Positions 19,051 to 28,054 are shown, counted from the first letter of the stretch. The stretch: DNA of 64,000 nucleotides from an uncultured Alistipes sp. (GCA_900769405.1 CAAGGL010000024.1:310001-374000), one strand, 5' to 3'. The notes: generated by a model not told the origin, from the letters alone. A program made the numbers and translations.

Positions 19051-22000
19051 ATGGGAAAAGCTCGAATCTTAACGGCAAGTGCCGGTGCAGGTAAAACCTA
19101 TCAATTAGCATACAAATATGTGTCGGATGTCATCGAACGTCCGTGGTTCTACCGCCATATCCTTGCCGTCACGTTTACAAATAAAGCAACCGAGGAGATG
19201 AAGTCACGTATCCTCGGTGAAATCAATGCGTTGGCACGTGGCGAGCAGACCCCGTATCTGAATGATTTGTTGCGCGACTTTCCGCAATTCGACGCCCGCG
19301 ACATACGCGATCGTGCCGCTGAGGCGCAGTCGTTCATTCTGCACGATTACAGCCGTTTCACGGTGCTGACAATCGACAAATTCTTCCAGCGAATCATTCG
19401 CGCCTTCCTCAAAGAACTCAATCTCGACCTGAACTACAATATTGAGATCGAAACCGACACGGTGCTCGATCGCAGTATCGATCAACTCATCGAGAGCATT
19501 TCGTCCGATGAGGAGTTGCGCCGTTGGTTGATCGGTTTTGCCCGCGAGCGCATCGACGAGAACGCTAAATGGGACGTGCGCGACAGCATCAGTCGTTTGG
19601 GAAACGAGCTATTTAAGGAGGCCGGCGAGGAGATGTCTGTTGCCGTCACCAAGGAGGAGTTGGATCGACGAATGAAGGAGGCTACGGCTCGCAACCACGC
19701 CATCGAGCAACAGATGATCTCGACGGCGCGTCGTGCACAGGAGTTGATGGCCTCACGCGGATTGATCGCATCGGATTTTAAGGGGCAAAACAGCTCATTT
19801 GCAAACTATTTCAATGCGGCAGCTAACGGATTTGTTGAGCCGTCAGCTACGGCTCGCAAGGCCGCTGTCGATCCGACAATCTGGGCCACCAAAACCTCCA
19901 AGCGCCGCGACGACATCGAGGATATAGTACCCGAACTGCAACCGCTGTTGGCCGAGCTTTGTGCGATCTACGACAAGAACGTACGCCGCTACAACTCTAC
20001 CCAACTCTTCCGCGAAACATATCGCAGCTATGCACTGCTAACCGACCTCTATTCGAAGGTTGCGTCGAGTTGCGAGGAGGAGGGAACGGTGTTGCTCGCG
20101 CAGACCAAAAATATACTCTCGGAGTTTATCGAGTCGAACGACGCCCCGTTTATCTACGAGAAGGTGGGTAATCGCTACGAACACTTTATGATCGACGAGT
20201 TTCAAGACACATCGCGCAAGGAGTGGCGCAATTTCCTGCCCCTGCTCCAAAACTCGCTTGCTCAGTCGGAGCGCACGCCCGTGTTGATCGTGGGCGACGT
20301 CAAGCAGTCGATCTATCGCTGGCGCGGTGGCGATTGGCAGATTTTGGCTCGCCACGTTGCCGAGGATTTGGAGCACGGCAATATTGAGCAGCGCAGCCTG
20401 ATCGAGAATCGTCGAAGCCTGCCCCTCATCGTGCAGTTCAACAATGCTATGATGGGTCGCGTCGTGGAGCGCGATAGCGACAACCTGAAAACACTGCTGG
20501 CCACCGCCATAAGCAATGGTGCGCTCCCAATAGCGGTGAGCGACGAACTCGGGGCACTTTTGCCCGATGCCTATCGCGGTCACAGCCAAAGGCCGATGCG
20601 TTCGAGTCAAAACGAGGGCTACATCTCGATCACGCGCTATGGAGTGAACAAAACAAAAGGCGAGGATGCCGAGCCTCCCATCATTGAGTGTATCGAGCGA
20701 GTGCTGTCGGCGGGCTATCGTCCGAGTGACATTATGGTTCTCACGCGCGACAAGAAGGATGGTAAACGTGTTGCCACCTGCCTGCTCGACTATACGGGCA
20801 GCAGCGAGGCGCGTTTCCGTTTCGACGTCATCACGCAGGATGCACTGACGGTTAGTTACGATCCCGTCACGGGTTTCGTCATTGCTTGTATGCGTCGGGC
20901 AATCAATCCCAAAGACGACCTAAGCCGACTTGCAATAAATAAATATTTGGCGGAGCGTGGCGCCGATCGCGCTCTCGACGCCGAGATGAATGACGAGGAG
21001 CAGGAGTTCTTCGCACGGATGCGTTCGAGCTCGCCCGAGGAGGCTTTCGAGCAGATCGTAATGCGCTACGGCTTGAACCAAATTCCCGAAGCGGTAGCCT
21101 ACATTCAGGCTCTGCACGAGATGATCGTAGCCTTCTGCACCAATCGCATTGCCGATATACCGTTGTTCCTGCGCTGGTGGGACGAGAAGGGTCACAAAAC
21201 CGCACTTTCGGCACAAGAGAATAAGCAGGCGATCGAGATCTCGACCATCCACAAATCGAAAGGTCTGGAACGCAAAGTGGTCATACTGCCCTATTGCAGT
21301 TGGAAGATGGACCCGATGCCCAACTCACCGATTTGGGCCGACAGCGACGACTCCGACTTCGACGGTTTGGGACGTATTCCACTGAAATTCAAGGGCGACA
21401 TCGCCAATTCGGACTTTTCCGCGGACTACTACCGTGAGCGAGTGAGTTCGCATATCGACAACATCAATCTGCTCTACGTTGCCCTAACGCGCGCCGAGGA
21501 GCAGTTGCATATAATGTATCCCGCATCGTGCGCCTCGACCACCGTCGGAGCGCTGATCAACTCGGTTATCGAGATCGATGGCGACAGCGCGCAGCTTGCA
21601 GCCAAGAGCGACGAGGCAAACGCCCCGCTCGTTGGTCGCGTGAGTGATGTTGACGACTGTCAGGTGGTCGAGTTCGGAGAGTTTGCCTCGCCCGAGCCTT
21701 CGCGCAAAAGGCACAATTCGGCAACAACCGAGCGCATTATTCTCGACGACTACCCCACGCGCGACACATCGTCACAGTTGCGTCTGCGACTGCCGATGCA
21801 ACGATATTTCGAGCAGGACGGCGAGGTGCGCCTCACGCCGCGCAATTTCGGTGTGGCAATGCACAAGGTCTTCGAGCAGGCGACTTCGGTCGAGGATATC
21901 TACTCAGCTATCGACAATATGCAAAATAACTCGATGCTGTCGGATGCCGAGTGCGACAATCTGCGCGCGATGATTGCCGAGGCGATGACCAATCCGCAGA

Positions 22001-22269
22001 TAGCCGAGTGGTTCGATGGCTCGTGGAGCGAGGTACGCAACGAGAACAGTATAATCGTTCCCGGTGGCGCGATGTATCGTCCCGACCGCGTGATGATCAG
22101 TGGCGACCGCACGATTGTGGTCGATTATAAGTTCGGTATGGAGCAAAAAGCGTCATACACCCGCCAGATTAGCCACTACTGCGAACTGCTCCGACAGATG
22201 GACTACACGAATGTCGAGGGCTACATTTGGTATATCGCGCTAGGCGAGGTAGTGGCGATCAAGAATTAA
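19051..22269 (+). CDS. AddA-like UvrD-family helicase-nuclease
   Basis: 1072 residues. Superfamily 1 helicase motifs: Walker A ASAGAGKT (9-16), DEFQDTS (starting at D382), VKQSIYRWRGGD, and the late motif NLLYVALTRAEEQLH. The C-terminal PD-(D/E)XK nuclease has D1025 and K1027 in VVDYKFG. The combination matches AddA/RecB subunits that unwind and trim DNA ends. It is divergent from the AddB-like gene, unlike the usual addB-addA operon order. The ATG follows a poor promoter match (TATCTTCG near 19024). No terminator follows, and the next gene starts 51 nt later. Confidence 0.88.
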   Translation: MGKARILTASAGAGKTYQLAYKYVSDVIERPWFYRHILAVTFTNKATEEMKSRILGEINALARGEQTPYLNDLLRDFPQFDARDIRDRAAEAQSFILHDYSRFTVLTIDKFFQRIIRAFLKELNLDLNYNIEIETDTVLDRSIDQLIESISSDEELRRWLIGFARERIDENAKWDVRDSISRLGNELFKEAGEEMSVAVTKEELDRRMKEATARNHAIEQQMISTARRAQELMASRGLIASDFKGQNSSFANYFNAAANGFVEPSATARKAAVDPTIWATKTSKRRDDIEDIVPELQPLLAELCAIYDKNVRRYNSTQLFRETYRSYALLTDLYSKVASSCEEEGTVLLAQTKNILSEFIESNDAPFIYEKVGNRYEHFMIDEFQDTSRKEWRNFLPLLQNSLAQSERTPVLIVGDVKQSIYRWRGGDWQILARHVAEDLEHGNIEQRSLIENRRSLPLIVQFNNAMMGRVVERDSDNLKTLLATAISNGALPIAVSDELGALLPDAYRGHSQRPMRSSQNEGYISITRYGVNKTKGEDAEPPIIECIERVLSAGYRPSDIMVLTRDKKDGKRVATCLLDYTGSSEARFRFDVITQDALTVSYDPVTGFVIACMRRAINPKDDLSRLAINKYLAERGADRALDAEMNDEEQEFFARMRSSSPEEAFEQIVMRYGLNQIPEAVAYIQALHEMIVAFCTNRIADIPLFLRWWDEKGHKTALSAQENKQAIEISTIHKSKGLERKVVILPYCSWKMDPMPNSPIWADSDDSDFDGLGRIPLKFKGDIANSDFSADYYRERVSSHIDNINLLYVALTRAEEQLHIMYPASCASTTVGALINSVIEIDGDSAQLAAKSDEANAPLVGRVSDVDDCQVVEFGEFASPEPSRKRHNSATTERIILDDYPTRDTSSQLRLRLPMQRYFEQDGEVRLTPRNFGVAMHKVFEQATSVEDIYSAIDNMQNNSMLSDAECDNLRAMIAEAMTNPQIAEWFDGSWSEVRNENSIIVPGGAMYRPDRVMISGDRTIVVDYKFGMEQKASYTRQISHYCELLRQMDYTNVEGYIWYIALGEVVAIKN

Positions 22270-22306
22270 ACTCGTGACCAAAGGGCGGTTTTTGCAAATA
22301 AATTCG

Positions 22307-22314
22307 TAACTTTG
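22307..22314 (+). promoter_or_regulatory. Predicted -7 element directly before the ABC transporter gene
   Basis: TAACTTTG is an exact TAnnTTTG match ending 6 nt before the ATG at 22321. If used, the mRNA would be nearly leaderless. Confidence 0.45.
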
Positions 22315-22320
22315 TCGATT

Positions 22321-24018
22321 ATGAAGACTCTTTTCGAGATCATACCCAATAAGTTCCGAGCCGCAACCTGCGGTGTCGTTGTATCGGCATTGGTGCGCGC
22401 ACTGCTCAATTTTGCAGGTCTGGCGGTGCTGCTGCCCGTACTGCTGATGGTGCTCAACTCGCAGCAGATCCACTCGAATCCGATCCTCGCAACACTTTAC
22501 CAATGGGGCGGCTTTGCGACCGATCAGCAATTTATTTTCGCTACTTGTGCGGCGGTAATTGTGGTCATTGCGCTGAAACAGGGCTTTAACCTGCTGATGC
22601 AACGTGTGCAGCGTCGATACGTCGTACGACTCTACAAATATTTCTCGGTCAAGGTCTTCCGCAACTATCACGATCGAGGATTAGCCTTCATCAAACGACA
22701 AAACACGGCAATTCTGTCGCGTAACGTCAACTTCATCTGCTACAATCTGGTGATGGGCGTGATCTCGCCCACGATCTCGATAATCAGCGAGATACTCCTG
22801 CTCGGATTGTTGCTCGGTGCACTGATGTGGTACAACACAGTGATCGCGTTGCTGGCCGTAGCGGCATTCATTCCGCTGTCGTGGGTCTATATCGTGTTGC
22901 TGCGTGGTAAATTGCGTGATTTCGGACAGCGCGAAAACGAGGCTCGACGCCAGCAGGCTCGCGCCGTGATCGAGACATTCCGAGGTTATACCGACATCGA
23001 GATCAACAATGCATTCCCGATGATGCAGCGCCGTTTCGAGCAGAGCCTCGACACGATCGCCGGCATCAAAACCCGCACCGACGTTATCGGCGCAATGCCC
23101 TCGATCATCACCGAGATGAGCGTGGCGCTGGCTATGGTCGTGCTGATTATATTGGGTACGGCGACTTCGCGACCCGACACATCGCTGATCTTCGGCATTT
23201 TTGCCGTAGCGGCGATTCGTATTTTGCCTACCGTACGCGCGATTATGGCACAATGGTGGCAGATACGCTACAACTACTATTGCATCGATATTGTACGCGA
23301 GGGATTGCAAGAGTGTGACTCGCTCGAAAGCGACAAGCCGATCGAGCGCATCGATTTTAACTCGGCAATTGAGGTTCGCGGGCTTGGTTTCCGTTTCGAC
23401 GATGCCGATGCCGATCAGTGGACACTGCGCAATATTGACCTGACGATCCGCAAGGGCGAGAAGATCGGTATTAGCGGCACGTCGGGTGCAGGCAAAACTA
23501 CGCTTTTCAATCTGTTGCTCGGATTCCTCTCACCGACCGAGGGCGAGATCACGATCGACGGACAAAGACTCGACCGCACGCTTGCCCGTCGCTGGCAGAC
23601 CAGTATTGGCTACGTGTCGCAGAGCGTCTATATCGAGGATAGCACCATTGCGAGCAACATCGCTCTCGGCGTTGATCCCGACAAGATCGACCGCGAGCGT
23701 CTGACCGATGTGATCCGTCGCGCTCGTTTGGAGGAGTTTGTCGAACTACTGCCGCAGGGCGTCGATACTCCCATTGGTGAGTGCGGTAGCCGTCTGTCGG
23801 GCGGTCAGCGTCAGCGAATCGGCATTGCCCGCGCACTCTACAAGCAGGCCGATGTACTCTTCTTCGACGAGGCCACTTCATCGCTCGACAACCGCACCGA
23901 GCAGGAGATTAACCTCGCCATCGAGCAGCTCTCGCGCGAGCATAGTGCACTGACCATTGTCGTCATCGCACACCGCTCGACCTCGCTCGAATATTGCGAC
24001 CGAATAATTGAGATTTAA
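22321..24018 (+). CDS. ABC exporter (fused permease-ATPase)
   Basis: 565 residues: six-helix type I exporter domain (about 1-330) and a nucleotide-binding domain with Walker A GTSGAGKT (386-393), signature LSGGQRQRIGIARAL (from about 492), Walker B VLFFDEATSSLD and an H-loop in VIAHR. A TTG codon 9 nt upstream is in frame, but ATG at 22321 is preferred. Substrate is unknown: lipid-linked sugars (MsbA/PglK-like) or peptides are both possible. There is no C39 peptidase domain. The HPr-kinase-like gene starts 4 nt after the stop, and an S24/S26-type peptidase gene follows, which points to a peptide or modified-protein export role. Confidence 0.88.
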   Translation: MKTLFEIIPNKFRAATCGVVVSALVRALLNFAGLAVLLPVLLMVLNSQQIHSNPILATLYQWGGFATDQQFIFATCAAVIVVIALKQGFNLLMQRVQRRYVVRLYKYFSVKVFRNYHDRGLAFIKRQNTAILSRNVNFICYNLVMGVISPTISIISEILLLGLLLGALMWYNTVIALLAVAAFIPLSWVYIVLLRGKLRDFGQRENEARRQQARAVIETFRGYTDIEINNAFPMMQRRFEQSLDTIAGIKTRTDVIGAMPSIITEMSVALAMVVLIILGTATSRPDTSLIFGIFAVAAIRILPTVRAIMAQWWQIRYNYYCIDIVREGLQECDSLESDKPIERIDFNSAIEVRGLGFRFDDADADQWTLRNIDLTIRKGEKIGISGTSGAGKTTLFNLLLGFLSPTEGEITIDGQRLDRTLARRWQTSIGYVSQSVYIEDSTIASNIALGVDPDKIDRERLTDVIRRARLEEFVELLPQGVDTPIGECGSRLSGGQRQRIGIARALYKQADVLFFDEATSSLDNRTEQEINLAIEQLSREHSALTIVVIAHRSTSLEYCDRIIEI

Positions 24019-24022
24019 CACA

Positions 24023-24922
24023 ATGAGAACACAATACGATTTTCAAATAGGCGAAATATCGATGCGCGTGATTGGCGCCGCAGCCTCGCCCGTCAATGTC
24101 GGCTTGAAGGGTTTTCGACCCTTCGCAACGCAGTTGGAGAACACACCCAAAATGACTATCGACGCCGAAGTTGATCTGCCGACAGATTGGTGGAGCGCAG
24201 AGGGCATAGTTGGTCGCACGCTGATCGATCGTTTCGATTTCGAGGAGCGCGAGTGCGATTGCGTTCTGGCGCGCGACGAGGAGGCTCGTTGGTTCGGTAT
24301 GTTCCCACACGATGAGGATTGCCGTCCGATCGTGCTGCGCCACGCTTTCGGTTCGTCGATTATCGAGAGCAATGCAGGTCTTGGCGGAGCTCCTGACGCT
24401 TCGTTGTGGCGATTTGGTTTGTGGGTGGCATTCGGCTTGATCGCCGTACCCGATGGCGCAATCCCCGTCCACACCTCGACAATCGTTTGCAAGGATCGTG
24501 CTGTGCTCTTTTTGGGCGAATCGGGAACAGGCAAAAGCACCCATACACGTCTGTGGCGCGAGAATATCGAAGGGGCACATCTGCTCAACGACGACAGCCC
24601 GATCATTCGTTCGTCGGCCGTAGCTTATGGCTCGCCGTGGAGTGGCAAGACGCCCTGCTATCGCAACCTGCACTACCCTATTGCCGCTATCGTCCGACTG
24701 TCGCAAGCACCCCACAATCGTATGCGCCGTCTATCGGCATTGGAGGCCCTTGGCGCGCTGCTGCCGTCGTGCCCGCCCTCGTTTGCCTATGACGAGGAGT
24801 TGCAAGACGCCATTTGCGAAACGCTGTCGCAACTGATCTCGACCGTACCCGTCTATCACTTGGAGTGTCTGCCCAATGCCGAGGCGGCACAACTCTCTTA
24901 TTCGACAATTTTCGGCAAGTAG
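24023..24922 (+). CDS. HPr-kinase-like P-loop protein
   Basis: 299 residues. The C-terminal half carries a P-loop GESGTGKST (165-173) followed by HTRLW, the acidic motif NDDSP (189-193) and GSPWSGKT. This pattern is seen in HPr kinase/phosphorylase-like and PEP-carboxykinase-like proteins encoded in RiPP-type and PqqD-containing clusters. The N-terminal half (1-140) is unrecognised. No HPr or PTS gene is nearby, so regulation of sugar uptake is unlikely. Its position, 4 nt from the ABC exporter and 4 nt from the peptidase, suggests phosphorylation of a peptide or protein partner before export. The start MRTQYDF at 24023 fits the spacing; an earlier in-frame codon lies inside the ABC gene. Confidence 0.75.
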   Translation: MRTQYDFQIGEISMRVIGAAASPVNVGLKGFRPFATQLENTPKMTIDAEVDLPTDWWSAEGIVGRTLIDRFDFEERECDCVLARDEEARWFGMFPHDEDCRPIVLRHAFGSSIIESNAGLGGAPDASLWRFGLWVAFGLIAVPDGAIPVHTSTIVCKDRAVLFLGESGTGKSTHTRLWRENIEGAHLLNDDSPIIRSSAVAYGSPWSGKTPCYRNLHYPIAAIVRLSQAPHNRMRRLSALEALGALLPSCPPSFAYDEELQDAICETLSQLISTVPVYHLECLPNAEAAQLSYSTIFGK

Positions 24923-24926
24923 AGCT

Positions 24927-25340
24927 ATGCAAACCATCGCCAATAACATACTTTTCGGAGCTGCGCACGAGGAGCTGAACGAGGGTCGTTCGGTGCTGAT
25001 TCGCGTGCAGGGGCAGAGTATGCTACCCTTCTTCCGTAGCGGTGCGACGGTGCGTATCGAGCCACTGCACGAGGAGGATATACGTCGTGGCAATGTACTT
25101 TTCGCTCAGACAGATGAGGGACATTACCTTATTCATCGCTTGATAGACTTCGAGGGAGAGAATCGTGTAACGTTAATGGGCGACGGCAACTATGTAGGCA
25201 CCGAATCAATCGACCGCAAACGTCTGCTCGGATGTGTGCATATATCGGCTCTACACCGCTGGTTGGCACTCGGTTGGGTTGCCCTGCGCCCCGTCCGCAA
25301 AATCCCGCTAATCGTGTTGCATAAAGTTTGCAGAAAATAG
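24927..25340 (+). CDS. S24/S26-family peptidase-like protein
   Basis: 137 residues with the signal-peptidase/LexA fold. VQGQSMLPFF gives the nucleophile Ser, and the segment LIHRLIDFEGENRVTLMGDGN is like the second conserved box of type I signal peptidases, where a Lys would normally act as general base. Here that box reads YLIHRL, so the base may be missing or placed elsewhere. There is no N-terminal membrane anchor. It ends the three-gene unit and is followed by a strong terminator. A role in trimming an exported peptide is inferred only. Confidence 0.7.
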   Translation: MQTIANNILFGAAHEELNEGRSVLIRVQGQSMLPFFRSGATVRIEPLHEEDIRRGNVLFAQTDEGHYLIHRLIDFEGENRVTLMGDGNYVGTESIDRKRLLGCVHISALHRWLALGWVALRPVRKIPLIVLHKVCRK

Positions 25341-25341
25341 A

Positions 25342-25368
25342 AAAGGTCGCCTCCGAGGGGCGACCTTT
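25342..25368. terminator. Intrinsic terminator after the ABC/HPrK-like/peptidase unit
   Basis: 10-bp perfect stem aaaggtcgcc / ggcgaccttt with a 7-nt loop, between convergent genes; it is followed by ggtttt on plus and preceded by aaaa, so it is probably bidirectional. Confidence 0.75.
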
Positions 25369-25389
25369 GGTTTTGGAATCTATTAGCAA

Positions 25390-25788
25390 CTAATACTCGC
25401 GGGTGAGAGTGATCAACTCCTTATTGGGCTGGTAGCGTACAAGTTCGAGCAGCTCTTTCGACGAGCTATGAACGATCCACGAGCCGCTGAAATCGATAAC
25501 GAGTACGCCTGTGCCAACACCCTCGATCGTCAGCAGTCGATCCTCGACATCGTATTCGAAATAGCTTACATTACTCTCTCGGTCGATATATTTACCCGTA
25601 CTATCGGTTGTAAATTGCACCGTAAAGTCGTACCATTCCAACGCGCTGTCGCCAATCGCATTGTATGACTTGTAGTGTCCTTTCCAAATGGTTTGCGCAA
25701 GCGTATCCTCGTTGAACTTGAACTGCTCCTCGCAGCCCGTAGCCACAAACATTGCCGCCGCAAGCAAAAGCATTTTCAGTAGTTTCAT
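25390..25788 (-). CDS. Small lipoprotein, unknown function
   Basis: 132 residues. The signal sequence ends in the lipobox FVATGC (Cys at 19), so it should be lipidated. The rest is a soluble domain with alternating polar and beta-prone segments (TIWKGHYKSYNAIGDSALEWYDFTVQF). It resembles small lipocalin-like Bacteroidetes lipoproteins, but I cannot name the family. It is monocistronic, with its own promoter and a shared terminator. Confidence 0.75.
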   Translation of the reverse strand: MKLLKMLLLAAAMFVATGCEEQFKFNEDTLAQTIWKGHYKSYNAIGDSALEWYDFTVQFTTDSTGKYIDRESNVSYFEYDVEDRLLTIEGVGTGVLVIDFSGSWIVHSSSKELLELVRYQPNKELITLTREY

Positions 25789-25819
25789 ATCAAATTCTGT
25801 TTTTGGAGGTTATGTGCCA

Positions 25820-25849
25820 CAAAGTTAGTATGTTCCTTTTCAAAAACAA
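25820..25849 (-). promoter_or_regulatory. Predicted promoter of the small lipoprotein gene
   Basis: Minus-strand TAACTTTG (25820-25827) with TTG (25847-25849) 19 bp upstream. Confidence 0.55.
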
Positions 25850-25886
25850 TAGGCACGCTGTCAGAATTAACATTAATTAACACTAT

Positions 25887-26114
25887 TTAACATTCCTCTT
25901 TCGGCTCGGGCTGATCGGGGCGGAATTCGAGAATATCGCCCGTCTGACAATCGAGCGCACGGCAGATAGCATCGAGCGTCGAAAAACGTATCGCGCGCAC
26001 CTTGCCCGTTTTGAGTTTCGAGAGATTGACAATCGAAATATCAATTCGCTCCGACAGTTCCTGTAACGACATCTTGCGTCGCGCAAGCATCACATCTAAA
26101 TTTGTAATGATCAT
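25887..26114 (-). CDS. XRE-family helix-turn-helix regulator
   Basis: 75 residues made up almost only of a Cro/CI-type HTH (SLQELSERIDISIVNLSKLKTGKVRAIRFSTL is the core, residues about 15-46). It follows the DUF2975 membrane protein gene by 12 nt. DUF2975 proteins and small XRE regulators are a recurrent pair, which suggests that the membrane protein senses a signal and works with the regulator. It ends in an acidic, Cys-terminated tail (PEPKEEC). Confidence 0.88.
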   Translation of the reverse strand: MIITNLDVMLARRKMSLQELSERIDISIVNLSKLKTGKVRAIRFSTLDAICRALDCQTGDILEFRPDQPEPKEEC

Positions 26115-26126
26115 AGCTCCACACTT

Positions 26127-26810
26127 TTATAAGGTTGCACTCTCCTCCTCGTTCAACATATAAGCGATATTCATCAGCTCGGCAATAACCAACATCAGCA
26201 ACGGAATCACAATCGAATCGGTATTGAGCACGTAGGCACCGCCCAGACTCTGAGGACGTAGCGCACCACAAAAATCAGCAGCAACACTCCCGTCCAACGC
26301 TCCGAAATTCGACCAGATCAGGCTACCGATACAATAGACTGCCGCCATCACACGCACCATAACGACCGACTTGCGAGTGAAGAATTCGCCCGTTCGGAAT
26401 CCGCGAATCACCTGATATACAACTCCAAAAAGTAAGATCGACAAGACAAATATCGCTACCATTGACAGACATAACATCACCTTACGCAGGTTGTTGGCAG
26501 GAGTGTCGATCTCATAATCGCCCTCGGTTGCATAGATCAGATACTGCGACGGTTCGGCCATAATTGCAGGTGAATCTTCGGTCGCTGCGCGGAGGAGGGT
26601 CGGAGCGCAGAAACTCTGCTCGCCCTCGCCAAGCATATAGCTCGGGCGACGGACATCCATCATACCGACAATCGTAACATTATTGGTCGTGCGCCAATCC
26701 TTATCAATCACAACGTGCAATACCGAAAGAATCAGATTGGGCAAAGACAGCAAACATACCAAAACAAACAGAGCGATCACGCGTCGCTGGGTAGATTTCG
26801 AGATTTTCAT
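26127..26810 (-). CDS. DUF2975 membrane protein
   Basis: 227 residues with four predicted membrane helices (about 11-34, 110-135, 148-170, 198-218) and one large extracytoplasmic loop after the first helix. The DUF2975 assignment rests on the four-helix pattern and the XRE partner downstream. The loop may bind a ligand; no catalytic motif is seen. First gene of a two-gene operon with a well matched promoter. Confidence 0.78.
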   Translation of the reverse strand: MKISKSTQRRVIALFVLVCLLSLPNLILSVLHVVIDKDWRTTNNVTIVGMMDVRRPSYMLGEGEQSFCAPTLLRAATEDSPAIMAEPSQYLIYATEGDYEIDTPANNLRKVMLCLSMVAIFVLSILLFGVVYQVIRGFRTGEFFTRKSVVMVRVMAAVYCIGSLIWSNFGALDGSVAADFCGALRPQSLGGAYVLNTDSIVIPLLMLVIAELMNIAYMLNEEESATL

Positions 26811-26874
26811 AGTTTTAATGTTTTTAGATTGTTTTTAATAGTTTTTCATTAATTACTTATTGTTTTTCGATATG

Positions 26875-26905
26875 CAAAAGTAATGACTATTTTTGAATCT
26901 GCAAA
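26875..26905 (-). promoter_or_regulatory. Predicted promoter of the DUF2975-XRE operon
   Basis: Minus-strand TACTTTTG (26875-26882) and TTTG (26902-26905) separated by 19 bp: a full match to the Bacteroidetes consensus. Confidence 0.65.
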
Positions 26906-26950
26906 CATTTTCATTAAAAATTTATCGTTTATCGTTATTTTTCGCAAAAA

Positions 26951-26976
26951 AAGGTCGCCCGAACACGAGCGACCTT
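26951..26976 (-). terminator. fabI terminator
   Basis: 8-bp stem aaggtcgc / gcgacctt, loop of 10 nt, followed on the minus strand by a run of T (ttttttt), 26 nt after the fabI stop. Confidence 0.85.
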
Positions 26977-27002
26977 AATTAATAATAGGTATGTGATAGT
27001 GG

Positions 27003-27833
27003 TTACTTCTCGGCGTTCAGACCCTTGATAAAGGTTTCCATTATGTTGCGGCTCATACCCATCGACGAGAAACCGCCATCGTGATACAGATTCTGCATCG
27101 TAACCTTGCGCGTGAAGTCCGAGAAGAGCGTCAGCACATAGTCGGCGCAATCGTTTGCCGAGGCATTGCCCAGCGGCGACATCTGCTCGCCATAGTCCAA
27201 CAACGATTCAAGACCCGCAACACCCTTACCTGCCGTTGTGGGCGTGGGCGACTGCGAAACGGTATTGATACGAACGTGCTTCTCAACGCCATAGATATAG
27301 CCAAAGCTACGCGCAATAGACTCCAAAAGTGCCTTAGCATCAGCCATATCGTTATAGCTGCAACAAGTGCGCTGAGCAGCGATATAGGTCAGTGCCACGA
27401 TCGAGCCCCACTCGTTCAGTGCGTCCTTCTTGTGCGCTACCTGAATCACCTTGTGGAACGACAGAGCCGAAATATCGAGAGTCTTAGCCAAGAAACCATA
27501 GTCGAGATCGTCATACGTACGACCCTTGCGAACATTGGGCGACATACCGACCGAGTGCAGAATGAAGTCGAACGAACCGCCAAAGTGCTCCATTGCGCCA
27601 TCGATCAGCTGCTCCAAATCCTCGACCGACGTAGCGTCAGCAGGGATCACGGGTGCATTGCACTTCTCGGCCAACTGATTGATCGTACCCATACGGATCG
27701 AAAGCGGAGTGTTGGTCAGCACGATCTGTGCACCCTCCTCGACTGCGCGCTCGGCAACTTTCCAAGCGATCGAATCCTCATTCAGCGCACCAAAAATAAT
27801 ACCTTTCTTGCCTTTCAATAGATTACAAGCCAT
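27003..27833 (-). CDS. fabI: Enoyl-[acyl-carrier-protein] reductase (NADH)
   Basis: Last reductive step of fatty acid elongation (trans-2-enoyl-ACP to acyl-ACP). 276 residues with the SDR fold. The FabI spacing Y150-x9-Y160-x6-K167 is exact (E. coli Y146/Y156/K163). The N-terminal nucleotide site is GALNEDSIAWKVA. Related to the triclosan-sensitive enzymes. Monocistronic, with its own terminator. The 221-nt region upstream (27834-28054) shows no convincing consensus promoter and no ORF. Confidence 0.94.
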   Translation of the reverse strand: MACNLLKGKKGIIFGALNEDSIAWKVAERAVEEGAQIVLTNTPLSIRMGTINQLAEKCNAPVIPADATSVEDLEQLIDGAMEHFGGSFDFILHSVGMSPNVRKGRTYDDLDYGFLAKTLDISALSFHKVIQVAHKKDALNEWGSIVALTYIAAQRTCCSYNDMADAKALLESIARSFGYIYGVEKHVRINTVSQSPTPTTAGKGVAGLESLLDYGEQMSPLGNASANDCADYVLTLFSDFTRKVTMQNLYHDGGFSSMGMSRNIMETFIKGLNAEK

Positions 27834-28054
27834 AGTGTTTATCTTTAATCTTTGAGTTAAACATCGTCAATTTGCATAGGGCGTTACACAATCAAATTTA
27901 CCGCCATTTATTCCAAAAGTTCGGAAGAAACTACCAAACCGACGGCGCAAAGTAACAAAAAACAATGCAAACTTCAAAATTTTTCGACCTCTAAAATCAA
28001 TTTAGCCTCTCGTCGCGGTCGCTCGTTATGGGGGCACTGCGACAGTAAATATGC

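Noticed and set aside
24023..24922. Genuine HPr kinase/phosphorylase regulating sugar uptake
   Set aside because: Only the P-loop half is similar; there is no HPr or PTS gene nearby and the context is transport/peptidase.
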